Below, in pieces: positions 53,779 through 62,232 of a DNA stretch of 64,000 nt (its first letter is position 1; each line of letters starts with the position of its first letter). Made by a program: the position numbers and the translations under genes. Under the pieces are notes generated by a model, which saw only the letters and a list, made by a program, of their open reading frames with translations, did not search any database and was not told where the DNA came from. Location: NCBI RefSeq assembly GCF_029626105.1, contig NZ_JARUBH010000009.1, positions 5,084,001 to 5,148,000 of the forward strand. The letters are read 5' to 3'. This stretch comes from Solwaraspora sp. WMMD792 (lineage in GTDB: Bacteria; Actinomycetota; Actinomycetes; Mycobacteriales; Micromonosporaceae).

Positions 53779-54318
53779 ATGCGGAAGATGTTTCTGATGG
53801 TCACCGCTGCGGTGACCGTGGCTGCGGTGGCGACGCCGGCAGCCGCCCAGCCTTCGGGTGACACCATCGTCACCTTCACCGTCTCCACCTCGGACCTGAT
53901 CATCCAGGTGCCGGCGGCGGTCAACCTCGGCGCGGCGTTCCCCAGCCAGACCCTGAGCGGAAGCCTCGGCAACGTCACCGTCAGCGACCAGCGAGCAGCG
54001 CTCACCGCCACCTGGACCGCCTCGGTGGTCTCCACCGCGTTCACCACCGGCACCGGGACACCCGACGAGATCATCCAGCCGAACGTGGTGGACTACTGGT
54101 CCGGTCCGGCGGTGGCCACCACCGGCGACGGCACCTTCGTGCCGGGCCAGCCGACCGCCGCCGGCGCCGTGTCGCTGAACCTGCCGAGGACCGCCTTCTC
54201 CAAGACCTCCGGCTCCGGCGTCAACACGGCGACCTGGAACCCGACCCTGGCGATCGCCATCCCGGGCGACTCGGTCGCCGGCCTCTACACGGGCACGGTG
54301 ACCCACTCCGTTGCGTAA
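53779..54318 (+). CDS. Secreted WxL-like surface protein 2
   Basis: 179 residues from ATG 53779, 7 nt after TACATT (leaderless), so the start at ATG 53761 is less likely. Signal peptide ends near AAAQPSG (residue ~24). Core TATWTASVVSTAF, VVDYWSG, GTFVPGQPTAAGAVSLNLPRTAFSKTSGSG, TWNPTLAI, YTGTVTHSVA. It is a paralogue of the gene before it. Its stop overlaps the TTG of the anchored-protein gene by 8 bp, so the two are translated together. Confidence 0.65.
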   Translation: MRKMFLMVTAAVTVAAVATPAAAQPSGDTIVTFTVSTSDLIIQVPAAVNLGAAFPSQTLSGSLGNVTVSDQRAALTATWTASVVSTAFTTGTGTPDEIIQPNVVDYWSGPAVATTGDGTFVPGQPTAAGAVSLNLPRTAFSKTSGSGVNTATWNPTLAIAIPGDSVAGLYTGTVTHSVA

Positions 54319-55288
54319 CCGTCTCGCCGCGCTCGCCCTGGTGTCGCTACTGGTCGGCACCGGGGCGGCCGCACACGCCAAGCCGCACCACAATGCCGAT
54401 CCGACCAGCGTCGGGGTGCGGCTGGTCGACGCGCCGTTGGAACGCCGCGACGACTACCGGGCGCACATCTACATCGTCGACCATCTCAACCCCGGTGACA
54501 CGATCGAGCGACGCATCGAGGTCACCAACTACTCGCCGAGCGCCCGTGACATCGCGTTGTACCCGGGAGCGGCGATCGTCGACAAGGAAGGCTTTCTCTT
54601 CGGCGACGGCCGAGCGGACAACGAACTGACCGGCTGGGTCACGCTCGACGAGACCGAGGTACGCCTCGACGCGGAGAGCCGCACCCGGGTGCTGGCCCGG
54701 ATCACCGTTCCCGACGACGCCACCAGTGGCGAGCACTACGGGGTGATCTGGGCCGAGGCCGGCGACCGACACGACCCGCACGCCAACGTCTACAACGTCG
54801 CCCGGTCCGGCATCCGGGTCTACCTGTCCATCGGCGCCGGCGGCGAACCGCCGTCGGACTTCGAGCTCGACGATCTCGGCGCGGAACGGACCAAGGACGG
54901 CCAACCGGTGATCAGCGCACGGGTACGCAACACCGGCAAACGCGCCCTCGACCTGCGCGGCGAGTTGACGTTGACCAACGGGCCGGGCGGTCTGTCCGCC
55001 GGGCCGTTCCCGGTGGAGATCGCCACCCTGGCTGTCGGCGACGACCGGGTGGTCGAGTTGCCGCTCGACGCGGTCGTCCCGGACGGCCGGTGGACCGCGA
55101 AGCTGGCCCTGACCAGCGGCAAGGTCGATCGGGAAACAACTGCCACGGTCGCGTTCGGCCCGGCGCTGGTGGAGTCCTCCGTCACCATGAGCCCGGGGAC
55201 CGTACTCGGCCTCAGCGGCCTGGTCGCGCTGCTCGCCGTCGGAGCGCTCGGCATGGTCGCCTACCGGCGGCGGGACCGGACCGGCTGA
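54311..55288 (+). CDS. Membrane-anchored DUF916-like partner of the WxL-like proteins
   Basis: 325 residues from TTG 54311. Signal peptide about 1-24, an Ig-like region of the DUF916/WxL peptidoglycan-binding kind (LNPGDTIERRIEVTNYSPSARDIALYPGAA, ...SGEHYGVIWAEA), a second Ig-like domain (SARVRNTGKRALDLRGELTL), then a C-terminal membrane helix (about 297-318, LGLSGLVALLAVGALGMVAY) and a basic tail. In Firmicutes such proteins bind WxL proteins at the wall; here it closes the three-gene surface module. Confidence 0.7.
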   Translation: MRNRLAALALVSLLVGTGAAAHAKPHHNADPTSVGVRLVDAPLERRDDYRAHIYIVDHLNPGDTIERRIEVTNYSPSARDIALYPGAAIVDKEGFLFGDGRADNELTGWVTLDETEVRLDAESRTRVLARITVPDDATSGEHYGVIWAEAGDRHDPHANVYNVARSGIRVYLSIGAGGEPPSDFELDDLGAERTKDGQPVISARVRNTGKRALDLRGELTLTNGPGGLSAGPFPVEIATLAVGDDRVVELPLDAVVPDGRWTAKLALTSGKVDRETTATVAFGPALVESSVTMSPGTVLGLSGLVALLAVGALGMVAYRRRDRTG

Positions 55289-55298
55289 CCTGACGTCG

Positions 55299-55326
55299 GG
55301 TCCGGGCTGGTGGTCCCGCCCGGACC
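55299..55326. terminator. Hairpin between convergent genes
   Basis: GGTCCGGGC (55299-55307) pairs with GCCCGGACC (55318-55326), loop of 10 nt, between the DUF916-like gene and the leftward beta-propeller gene. Confidence 0.55.
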
Positions 55327-55333
55327 GGCCGGG

Positions 55334-56773
55334 TCAGGTGCGGGCGACGATCACCGCCTCCTGCAGCCGGTAGTAGCGGCCGTCGTCGGCGTCCGGGTCG
55401 ACCGGCAGCCGTAGCCGCTCGACCGCTACGAAGCCGTCCTGTGCGTAGACGTAGCCGGGTGCCCAGTCGGTCGACAACTCACTCAGCAAAATCAAGACAA
55501 AGCTGGACAATTCAGCACCGGTCGCCGCGTCCAGGGTGATCAACTCTCGGGTAGCGGTCAGCAGGTGCGCCCGACCCGGCTGCACCGCGAGCAACCGGTC
55601 ACCGGTGCCGCCCGGACCGGGTGCCGCCGCCGACGGAATCGGCCGCCGCCACACCTGCTCACCGGTCCGTACCGCCTCAGCCACCACCGCCGGAGTGTCC
55701 CCGGTGGTGTCCAACCGGATCGCCATCCCGTCGACCAGCATCGCGTCGACCGGGTCGAGCGGCGGCGCCGGCACCGGCTCCGGGCCGTCGACCAGCCAGC
55801 CCCGGGACTGTCCCGCCCCGGTGGTACGCAGCGCCCCGCAGGTCGAGCGGGCGGCCGCGCAGCCGATCGGCTCCACGGCCAACCCCGGGCCGGCGCCCTC
55901 CGGCTGCCAGGTCGCGGTCAACTGCCCGGCGGCGACGTCGTAGAACTCCACGGTCGGCGGGGCAGCGCAGCTGTTGACCAGGGCGAACCGGCCGCCAGTG
56001 GTGCTGAAGCCGGCGTCGCGGCAGGCGTCGCCCTGGCCGGGCAGCATGGTCCGCCACAGTTGCCGACCGGTCGCGGTGTCGAACCCGGCCAGCTGAGACT
56101 CACCGTGCGCCACCACCACCGACCGGCCGTCGGTGCCGCTGACCGCGGTGTGCAGCCCGGACGGCGCGTAGACGGTCTGCGCCCCGGTACGCCGACCGGC
56201 GTACCCGGAGTCGGCCGGCTGTGGGCCGGCGGACCGCCAGGCCACCTTGCCGCTGTCCGCGTCGATCGCAACGAGTTCGCCGTCCGTCCAGCGGCTCACC
56301 ACGGTGGCGCCGGTCGCGACCACGCCGGTCAGCTGCTCCGGCCAGCGCCGGAACGACCAGGCCGGGGTGACCTGGGTACGCATGTCGATCGGGCCGTCGG
56401 CGCGCACCTGACGGGTGGTGGCGTACACCCGGAACCGTCCGTCGACCAGCAGCGGCGCGGCGGAGAGCTCGGCCACCGGGCCAGGCTCGGCGGTCGGCGG
56501 GGACGGCTGGTAGCCGGCCGGGGTGACCACCTCGGCCGGGGCCAGCACCCGCCACGCGATGACCGTCACGGCGGCGAGGACGACCACCCCGGCCAGCACC
56601 CCGGCGGTGATCAGCTGCCAGCGTGGGCGGGACCGCCACCAGGGGCGTCGCCCGCCGGGCTGCGTCTCGTCGGAGTACGGCTGCCCGTCGGGGTTCGCCG
56701 GCCCGTCGGCGGGATGCGCCGAAGGGTCCGCTGCGTCCGCTGGGTGCTGGGTGTTGCTCGCCGGCTCGGCCAT
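55334..56773 (-). CDS. Membrane-anchored beta-propeller (PQQ-like repeat) protein 2
   Basis: 479 residues; ATG 56773 has GGGGGGAGG upstream. A ~50-residue acidic, Pro/Asp-rich cytoplasmic start is followed by a helix at about 55-75 (ITAGVLAGVVVLAAVTVIAW) and an extracellular propeller with repeating GKVAW, GRQLWRTMLPG, GEQVWRRPIP blades. Same design as the protein at 45.2 kb; cargo or ligand unknown. Confidence 0.75.
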   Translation of the reverse strand: MAEPASNTQHPADAADPSAHPADGPANPDGQPYSDETQPGGRRPWWRSRPRWQLITAGVLAGVVVLAAVTVIAWRVLAPAEVVTPAGYQPSPPTAEPGPVAELSAAPLLVDGRFRVYATTRQVRADGPIDMRTQVTPAWSFRRWPEQLTGVVATGATVVSRWTDGELVAIDADSGKVAWRSAGPQPADSGYAGRRTGAQTVYAPSGLHTAVSGTDGRSVVVAHGESQLAGFDTATGRQLWRTMLPGQGDACRDAGFSTTGGRFALVNSCAAPPTVEFYDVAAGQLTATWQPEGAGPGLAVEPIGCAAARSTCGALRTTGAGQSRGWLVDGPEPVPAPPLDPVDAMLVDGMAIRLDTTGDTPAVVAEAVRTGEQVWRRPIPSAAAPGPGGTGDRLLAVQPGRAHLLTATRELITLDAATGAELSSFVLILLSELSTDWAPGYVYAQDGFVAVERLRLPVDPDADDGRYYRLQEAVIVART

Positions 56774-56844
56774 CGGGCACCTCCCCCCGCACCCTACCTA
56801 ACCGGACAACCGCGTCGGGTCAGCCGCAGACGTTGGACCACCGG

Positions 56845-57651
56845 TCACGGACCAAGCAGCGCCAGTGGGACGACGGCGATTCCGTCCGCGCGGCGGTACG
56901 CCGCTGGGCCGGTGGTGACCACCGCTGCGTCCAACAGGTCTTCACCCAACCGGTCCCGAAGCCACCGCAGGTGCCCGACGTCGTCGTCACCGACGGTCGG
57001 GGCAAGTTTGACTTCCAGCGCGACAACCCGCTGATCGGCACGCTGCACGATCAGGTCGACCTCGTGACGGCCGTCCCAGGTCCGCAAATGGTGGATCGAG
57101 GATTCAGCGGCCTGTGCGTAGACCCGGATGCACAGTGTCACCAGAGACTCGAAGAGCGCGCCCAGCAACGGTCCCATCCGGGGGGTGGCCCCAGCCGGGG
57201 TCGACTCGTTGAGCAGCGCTTCCCGGCTGGCTCCGAGCAGCCGAGCGGCAAGCGCGGGATCGGCCAGGTGGTGTTTGACGGCGCTGCCGAGCCGGGTGAA
57301 GGTGCTACGGCTCGGTGACCAGCCCGGCACGGGATCCAACAGCCAGAGCTGGGAAAGCACGTCACGATAGGCGACGGTGGTGGTTTTGGCGGGCTTGTTG
57401 CTCTCGCCCGGCGTCGCCGCGTCGAGGATTGCCGTGTAGGAACTGGTGGTCGCGGTGGCGCTCGCGTACGCCGCCAACCATCCCCGGAGCGTCTCGGGTC
57501 TGCGTACCAGATGCCCCTGCTCTGGGAAGTCACGCTCCACGATCCGGGCGAGGTAGCCGTCGAGTTGCGCGCGACGCGCTCTCGACGGCAGTTGTCGGAT
57601 GGCGGGAAAACCTGACCGGACGATCTCCTCGGCGTAGTCGGCAAGGCTCAC
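56845..57651 (-). CDS. DUF4143 C-terminal half of a split AAA ATPase
   Basis: 268 residues. It begins LADYAEEIVRSGFPAIRQL, contains LARIVERDFPEQG and SSYTAIL, and ends with the DUF4143 nuclease-like EVDLIVQRADQRVVALEVKLAPT. It starts with GTG overlapping the TGA of the ATPase half by 4 bases. In most homologues the two halves are one protein, and a -1 shift near 57660 restores that continuity (ESPVSLADY). The gene is therefore either a decayed single gene or a functional split/shift. Confidence 0.75.
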   Translation of the reverse strand: MSLADYAEEIVRSGFPAIRQLPSRARRAQLDGYLARIVERDFPEQGHLVRRPETLRGWLAAYASATATTSSYTAILDAATPGESNKPAKTTTVAYRDVLSQLWLLDPVPGWSPSRSTFTRLGSAVKHHLADPALAARLLGASREALLNESTPAGATPRMGPLLGALFESLVTLCIRVYAQAAESSIHHLRTWDGRHEVDLIVQRADQRVVALEVKLAPTVGDDDVGHLRWLRDRLGEDLLDAAVVTTGPAAYRRADGIAVVPLALLGP

Positions 57652-58118
57652 CGGTGATTCGCGACGACCTCCGGTCGTTGACCGGAAAGCAGGTCACGCA
57701 GACTGACCGTGGGTTCGGCGATGGCCCGCTCGACGAGAGTCATCGGCCGCATCCGCAGTTGCACGATCCGACCCGCTCCGGAGTGGGTGGGTGCCGAGGT
57801 GGGGGTGGCGCTGCCGGTCAGCAGATACCTGCTCGGCGACGAGTCCCGATCGACGCTGCGTCGCACCAGATCCCAGACCGTCGGTTCCCGCTGCCACTCG
57901 TCGATGAGTACCGGGCCCGGGAGACGGTCGAGGCGCTGCGGGTCGGCCCGCAACAACTCGCGCTGCACGGGATCGTCCAATGCGATGAGGGTGGCTGCCC
58001 GACGTTGCCCCGTCGCCGTCTTGCCCACCCCCTTCGGTCCCTCAATGCTGATGGCAGGTAGGCCAGGGAGGAGTTCATCCAGCTCCTGATCGACGATCCT
58101 AGTCTGATAGTCACTCAC
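57648..58118 (-). CDS. ATPase N-terminal half of a split AAA/DUF4143 protein
   Basis: 156 residues from GTG 58118. Walker A GPKGVGKT near residue 27, Walker B VLIDEWQ near 70, YLLTGSATP sensor near 97 and the MRPMTLVERA motif. It ends VVANHR-stop where the usual protein would continue into the DUF4143 half. Role unknown; the family is widespread and often in mobile or toxin-related settings. An array of 23-bp repeats lies directly upstream. Confidence 0.75.
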   Translation of the reverse strand: MSDYQTRIVDQELDELLPGLPAISIEGPKGVGKTATGQRRAATLIALDDPVQRELLRADPQRLDRLPGPVLIDEWQREPTVWDLVRRSVDRDSSPSRYLLTGSATPTSAPTHSGAGRIVQLRMRPMTLVERAIAEPTVSLRDLLSGQRPEVVANHR

Positions 58119-58127
58119 CAGCCAAAA

Positions 58128-58219
58128 CTACCTCCCACACGCGTTACACACTACTTTTCACACGCCCTTCACGCTACCTCACACACATCTTTTGGGCTAC
58201 CCTTACGCCTGTCGACATG
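58128..58219 (-). repeat. Array of 23-bp direct repeats (iteron-like)
   Basis: CTAC recurs at 58128, 58151, 58174 and 58197, exactly 23 bp apart. The first three units share CTAC-N5-ACAC (on the other strand GTGT-N5-GTAG); the fourth is weaker. The array fills the gap before the ATPase start at 58118 and includes its Shine-Dalgarno (GGGAGG). It may be an operator array for autoregulation. Confidence 0.7.
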
Positions 58220-58226
58220 TGGTCGG

Positions 58227-59471
58227 TCAGGCGGCGGCCAGGGCCCGGGTCGGTGGCAGCCGGGCGGCCTGCAGCGCCGGATAGCCGCCCGCGACGACAC
58301 CGACCAGCAGCGCCCCACCCAGCCCGGCGAGGGTCGCCCCCGGCGGCACCACCACCGGCCAGCCGTTGGCGATCGCGTAGCCGGCGGTGACGGCGACGCC
58401 GAGCGCCGTACCGGCGAGGCCGCCGAGCAGCGACAACGCCACCGACTCAGTGAGGAACTGGGCCCGGATCTGGCCCCGGCTCGCGCCCAGCGCCCGGCGC
58501 AGCCCGATCTCCGACCGACGTTCCAGCACCGAGATCACCATCGTGTTCGCCACCCCGATCCCGCCGACCAGCAGCGCCACCCCGGCCAGCGCCAGGAACA
58601 GCGACGCGAAACTGCTCTCGGTGGCACGTTTGGCGGTCAACGCGTCCGACGGCCGGGTCACCCGCACCGAGCTGGGTCGCTGCGGATCGATGGTGGCCGG
58701 CAGCACCGCCCGGACCGCTTCGATCGCCGGCTCGTGCGCCCGCAGGTAGATCACCGTCGGATGACCACCGAAACCCAGCTCTGACTCGGCGGCCGGCCAG
58801 CCGACCAGCGCCGACCGGTCGATCTCCGGGGCCAACGGCAGCGGCTCCAGGATGCCGATCACGGTGAACCACTCGTCGCCGACGAGTACCTGTGTCGGGG
58901 AGTCCGCCGGCCCCAGGTCGACGATGCCCAGCCGGGTCGCGGCGACCGAGCCGAGCACCACCGTCGGCAGGCGTTCGGTGCCGGCGTCGAGGTAACGGCC
59001 GGTGCGCAGCCGCGCGTCGAGCGTCGCCGGCAGGCTCGCCTCGGTGGCCAGCACGGTCAACCCGGAACCGTCGCGCGGGTCGATCCAGTCGGAGCGGCGG
59101 ATCACCGTGTTGGTGTTGGCGACCGCGCTGGTCGCGGTCACCGGCCCGATCCGCGCCACCATCGCCGGCGATTCGACCGGCAGCCGGGTGATCCCGTCCT
59201 CGTCGGGCTGGGCCGTCGCCTGCAGCAGGTTCACGCCGAGGGCGGACAGCTCGGCCAGCAACGCCCGTTCGCTGGCCGCCGGGATGCCGGTCACCACGAT
59301 CATCGTGGCGATGCCGATCGAGATGCCGAGCGCGGACAGCGCCGCCCGCAGCCGGCGGGTCCGGATGCCGACCAGGCCGAGCCGGAGCAGGTCCAGTGGG
59401 GCCAGCCGCACCGGACGCGGCAGCTCCACCGGGGCGCGCCCGACCCGGTAGGGCTGATCCACCCGGCTCAT
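58227..59471 (-). CDS. ABC transporter permease (MacB/FtsX type)
   Basis: 414 residues. Helix 1 at about 45-65 ([19 protein letters not shown]), then a large external MacB-core-like domain to about 280, then three helices ([25 protein letters not shown], a second within [19 protein letters not shown] and a third [18 protein letters not shown]). [19 protein letters not shown] is the family marker. Starts 4 bases inside the upstream ATPase gene (ATGA). Exports peptides or antibiotics, or acts in envelope defence. Confidence 0.9.
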   Translation of the reverse strand: MSRVDQPYRVGRAPVELPRPVRLAPLDLLRLGLVGIRTRRLRAALSALGISIGIATMIVVTGIPAASERALLAELSALGVNLLQATAQPDEDGITRLPVESPAMVARIGPVTATSAVANTNTVIRRSDWIDPRDGSGLTVLATEASLPATLDARLRTGRYLDAGTERLPTVVLGSVAATRLGIVDLGPADSPTQVLVGDEWFTVIGILEPLPLAPEIDRSALVGWPAAESELGFGGHPTVIYLRAHEPAIEAVRAVLPATIDPQRPSSVRVTRPSDALTAKRATESSFASLFLALAGVALLVGGIGVANTMVISVLERRSEIGLRRALGASRGQIRAQFLTESVALSLLGGLAGTALGVAVTAGYAIANGWPVVVPPGATLAGLGGALLVGVVAGGYPALQAARLPPTRALAAA

Positions 59472-60163
59472 GACGCCGCCACCGGCTGCTGGCGGACGTC
59501 GCCGACCAGGCGGCCGTCGCGGATCTCCACCCGGCGCGGCAGCCGCGCCGCGATGTCGCGGTCGTGGGTGATCACCGCGATCGTGGTGCCGTCGGCGTTG
59601 AGCGCGGTGAGCAGGTCCAGCACGGCGCGGCCGGTGGCGGTGTCCAATGCGCCGGTCGGCTCGTCGGCCAGCACCAGCGCCGGGTCGTTGACCAGCGCGC
59701 GGGCGATCGCCACCCGCTGGCGTTCCCCGCCGGACAGTTGCCGGGGCAGGTGCCCGATCCGGTGGGCGAGGCCAACCCGGGCCAGCGCCTCGGCGGCCAA
59801 CGGCCGACGGCGGCGGCGCGGTACGCCCGCGTACAGCAGGCCGGTGGCGACGTTCTCGGCGGCGGTCAGCCCGTCGGTGAGATGAAACTGCTGGAAGACG
59901 AAACCGAGCCAGCGCCCGCGCAGCGCCGACAGCTGCCGGTCGGACAGGGCGGTCACGTCGTGGCCGCCGAGCCGGACCGTACCGCTGGTCGGGCGGTCCA
60001 GGGTGCCCATGATGTTGAGCAGAGTGGACTTGCCGGAGCCGGACGGGCCGACGATGGCGACCAGCTCACCGGCGTGGATGTCGAGGTCGACGTCGGTCAA
60101 CGCCGCGACACCGCCGGGGTAACGCATTCCGGCCCGCACGACCGACAGCACCGGGATGCTCAC
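59468..60163 (-). CDS. ABC transporter ATPase (MacB/LolD type)
   Basis: 231 residues with Walker [10 protein letters not shown] near 40, Q-loop FVFQQFH near 90, signature [15 protein letters not shown] near 145, Walker [13 protein letters not shown] near 165 and the H-loop VITHDRD near 200. Pairs with the FtsX-type permease. Overlaps the adaptor stop by 4 bases, so adaptor-ATPase-permease is one operon. Confidence 0.93.
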   Translation of the reverse strand: MSIPVLSVVRAGMRYPGGVAALTDVDLDIHAGELVAIVGPSGSGKSTLLNIMGTLDRPTSGTVRLGGHDVTALSDRQLSALRGRWLGFVFQQFHLTDGLTAAENVATGLLYAGVPRRRRRPLAAEALARVGLAHRIGHLPRQLSGGERQRVAIARALVNDPALVLADEPTGALDTATGRAVLDLLTALNADGTTIAVITHDRDIAARLPRRVEIRDGRLVGDVRQQPVAAS

Positions 60164-61437
60164 GACGTGGTCACCACCGTCATGCCCTCGTCGAGACCGT
60201 CCCCGGTGACCTCGACCATGCCCTTGGTGAACAGCCCGGTCTCGACGGCGATCAGCGCACCGTCGGTCAGCTGCACCGCGTACCCGCCCTCGGCGAGCGC
60301 GAGCAGCGCGCCGACCGGTACGGCGAGGACCTGTTCGCGTACCTCGGTGCGGAACTGCACCCGGACCGGCGCGGACTCCAGTTCGCCGAGCACCGCCGGA
60401 TCGTCTGGCACGACGGTGAGGCTGAGCTGCGGCCCCTGCCCCGGCTGGCCCTCGGGATCGGTGACGACGGTGCCGACCGCGGCGATCCGGCCGGGGACGG
60501 TGGCGCCGTCGGGCAGGGTGATCGTCACCGGCGCGTCGGGCAGCATCCCGCTCGTCTCGCCGGCTCCCACCCGTACCGTGATGATCTTGTCGGTGGGGGT
60601 GACCGACATGATGTCCGTCGCGGCGCTGTCCCCGGCCAGCGCGGCGACCGCGTCGACCCGGACCTTTCCCGGCAGTACGGCCACCTCGCCGGGCCGCAGG
60701 ATGCCGGTGGCCGGCGCGTCGCGGTCGCGCTGCCAGCGTTCGATGGCCGAGATCAGCTCCGGGGTGAGGACCGCGTCGCCGGTACGGACGGTGACCTTGC
60801 CGCCGGCGGAGGCCGGCTGCCGACCGGAGTCAACGGCCTGGGCCGGGTCCGCTGACTGCGCCGGGTCCGGTGACTGGGCCGGGTCCGGTGACTGGGCCGC
60901 GTCCTGGTCGGCGGTAGTGGTCGCCGCCGGCACCGCGACGGTGGCGCCGACCGGCGGCTGCCAGCCGATCCGGTAGCCCAACGCCTCCAGGTTGTCAGCG
61001 ACCACCCGCACGTCGCGGCCGACCAGGTTCGGCTTATCGAGGGTACGGAACAACGGCGTGCCACCGTAGAACAGCAGCACCGGCTGATCGTCCACCCGGT
61101 ACAACTGCTGGCCACGCTCGATCACGGCGCCCTGCTCCGGCAGCCAGGTCAGCACCCCGTCACCGGAGCCCCGCACCGGCCGGGCCGCGCCGTAGCCGAG
61201 GGTGCCGGGCAGCTCCCGGGCGTCGGAGATGTCCATCCGGACCACCTCGGTGGTCGCCACCCAGACCGGCTCCGGCGACGCGGCGTCCGCGTCAGCCGTC
61301 GCGCCCCCACCCGGCCAGCCCCAGCCGACCATCGTCCCGGTCACCGTCAACCCGGCCACCACCATCGCGGCCGGCAGGCCGTACGCCAGCGGTCGCCACC
61401 ACCGGCGACCGGTGGACGTTCGCAGGAAGAACACCAT
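60160..61437 (-). CDS. Membrane adaptor (HlyD/MacA-like) with peptidoglycan-binding domain
   Basis: 425 residues from ATG 61437. A basic start, one helix at about 17-38, then a biotinyl-lipoyl-like region ([27 protein letters not shown] near 85), a PG_binding_1-type region (about 115-215) split by the [14 protein letters not shown] repeat, and a C-terminal barrel of membrane-fusion proteins. It is the periplasmic-side partner of the MacAB-like exporter. The repeat is a 9-residue, 27-bp tandem in DNA. Divergent from the response regulator. Confidence 0.8.
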   Translation of the reverse strand: MVFFLRTSTGRRWWRPLAYGLPAAMVVAGLTVTGTMVGWGWPGGGATADADAASPEPVWVATTEVVRMDISDARELPGTLGYGAARPVRGSGDGVLTWLPEQGAVIERGQQLYRVDDQPVLLFYGGTPLFRTLDKPNLVGRDVRVVADNLEALGYRIGWQPPVGATVAVPAATTTADQDAAQSPDPAQSPDPAQSADPAQAVDSGRQPASAGGKVTVRTGDAVLTPELISAIERWQRDRDAPATGILRPGEVAVLPGKVRVDAVAALAGDSAATDIMSVTPTDKIITVRVGAGETSGMLPDAPVTITLPDGATVPGRIAAVGTVVTDPEGQPGQGPQLSLTVVPDDPAVLGELESAPVRVQFRTEVREQVLAVPVGALLALAEGGYAVQLTDGALIAVETGLFTKGMVEVTGDGLDEGMTVVTTS

Positions 61438-61523
61438 GCCGGCCAGCGTCGCCGCCGATTGTGAGGAACATGTCAGGCCGGTACGGTGCGATTTCCCACC
61501 GCCCTGCCGACGCCGACGCGCAG

Positions 61524-61529
61524 TATGGT
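61524..61529 (+). promoter_or_regulatory. -10 box of the response regulator
   Basis: TATGGT followed by 7 nt and GTG 61537; no Shine-Dalgarno is seen, so leaderless. Confidence 0.55.
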
Positions 61530-61536
61530 TCGCCCC

Positions 61537-62232
61537 GTGGTTGCCCATGTGCTGATCGCCGAGGACGACCGACGGCAGGCCGAGGTGCTGCGCCGCTACG
61601 TCGAGTCCGACGGACACCGGACCACAGTGGTCCACGACGGGCGCGACGCGCTCGACCAGGCCCGCCGGCACCGCCCGCAACTGCTGGTGCTCGACGTGAT
61701 GATGCCCGGCCTGGACGGGCTGAACGTGTGCCGGATCCTGCGCCGCGAGTCGGACCTGCTGGTGCTGATGCTCACCGCCCGCGCCGACGAGGACGACATG
61801 CTGCGCGGGCTGGACCTGGGCGCCGACGACTACCTGACGAAGCCGTACTCGCCCCGGGAGCTGATGGCCCGGGTCCGGACGTTGCTGCGCCGGGTCGACC
61901 GGGTGCCGCGCACCATCGACGGGGTACGGCGGGTCGGTGCGCTCACCGTCGACCCGGTCCGCCGCGAGGTCACCGTCGACGGGCGGCCGGTCGTCTGCAC
62001 CCCGGGCGAGTTCGCGATCCTGGCCGCCATGGCCGAGCAGCCGGAACGGGCCTTCACCCGGGCCCAGCTGCTGGAGCACACCCGGGGCGTGGACCGGGAC
62101 TCGACCGAGCGGGCCATCGACACCCACATGGTCAACCTGCGCCGCAAGATCGAACCGGACGTACGCCGGCCCGCGTACCTGGTGACGGTGTACGGCATCG
62201 GCTACAAACTCCGCGACCCGGCCAATGGCTGA
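61537..62232 (+). CDS. OmpR-family response regulator
   Basis: 231 residues from GTG 61537. Receiver: acidic pair in LIAEDDRR near 9, phospho-acceptor Asp in LLVLDVMMPG near 52, Lys in LTKPYSP near 103. C-terminal winged helix (LTVDPVRREVTVDGRPVVCTPGEFAILAAM ... RAIDTHMVNLRRKIEPD ... YLVTVYGIGYKL). Overlaps the kinase ATG by 8 bases. Together with the divergent exporter it forms a drug-/peptide-sensing module. Confidence 0.93.
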   Translation: MVAHVLIAEDDRRQAEVLRRYVESDGHRTTVVHDGRDALDQARRHRPQLLVLDVMMPGLDGLNVCRILRRESDLLVLMLTARADEDDMLRGLDLGADDYLTKPYSPRELMARVRTLLRRVDRVPRTIDGVRRVGALTVDPVRREVTVDGRPVVCTPGEFAILAAMAEQPERAFTRAQLLEHTRGVDRDSTERAIDTHMVNLRRKIEPDVRRPAYLVTVYGIGYKLRDPANG

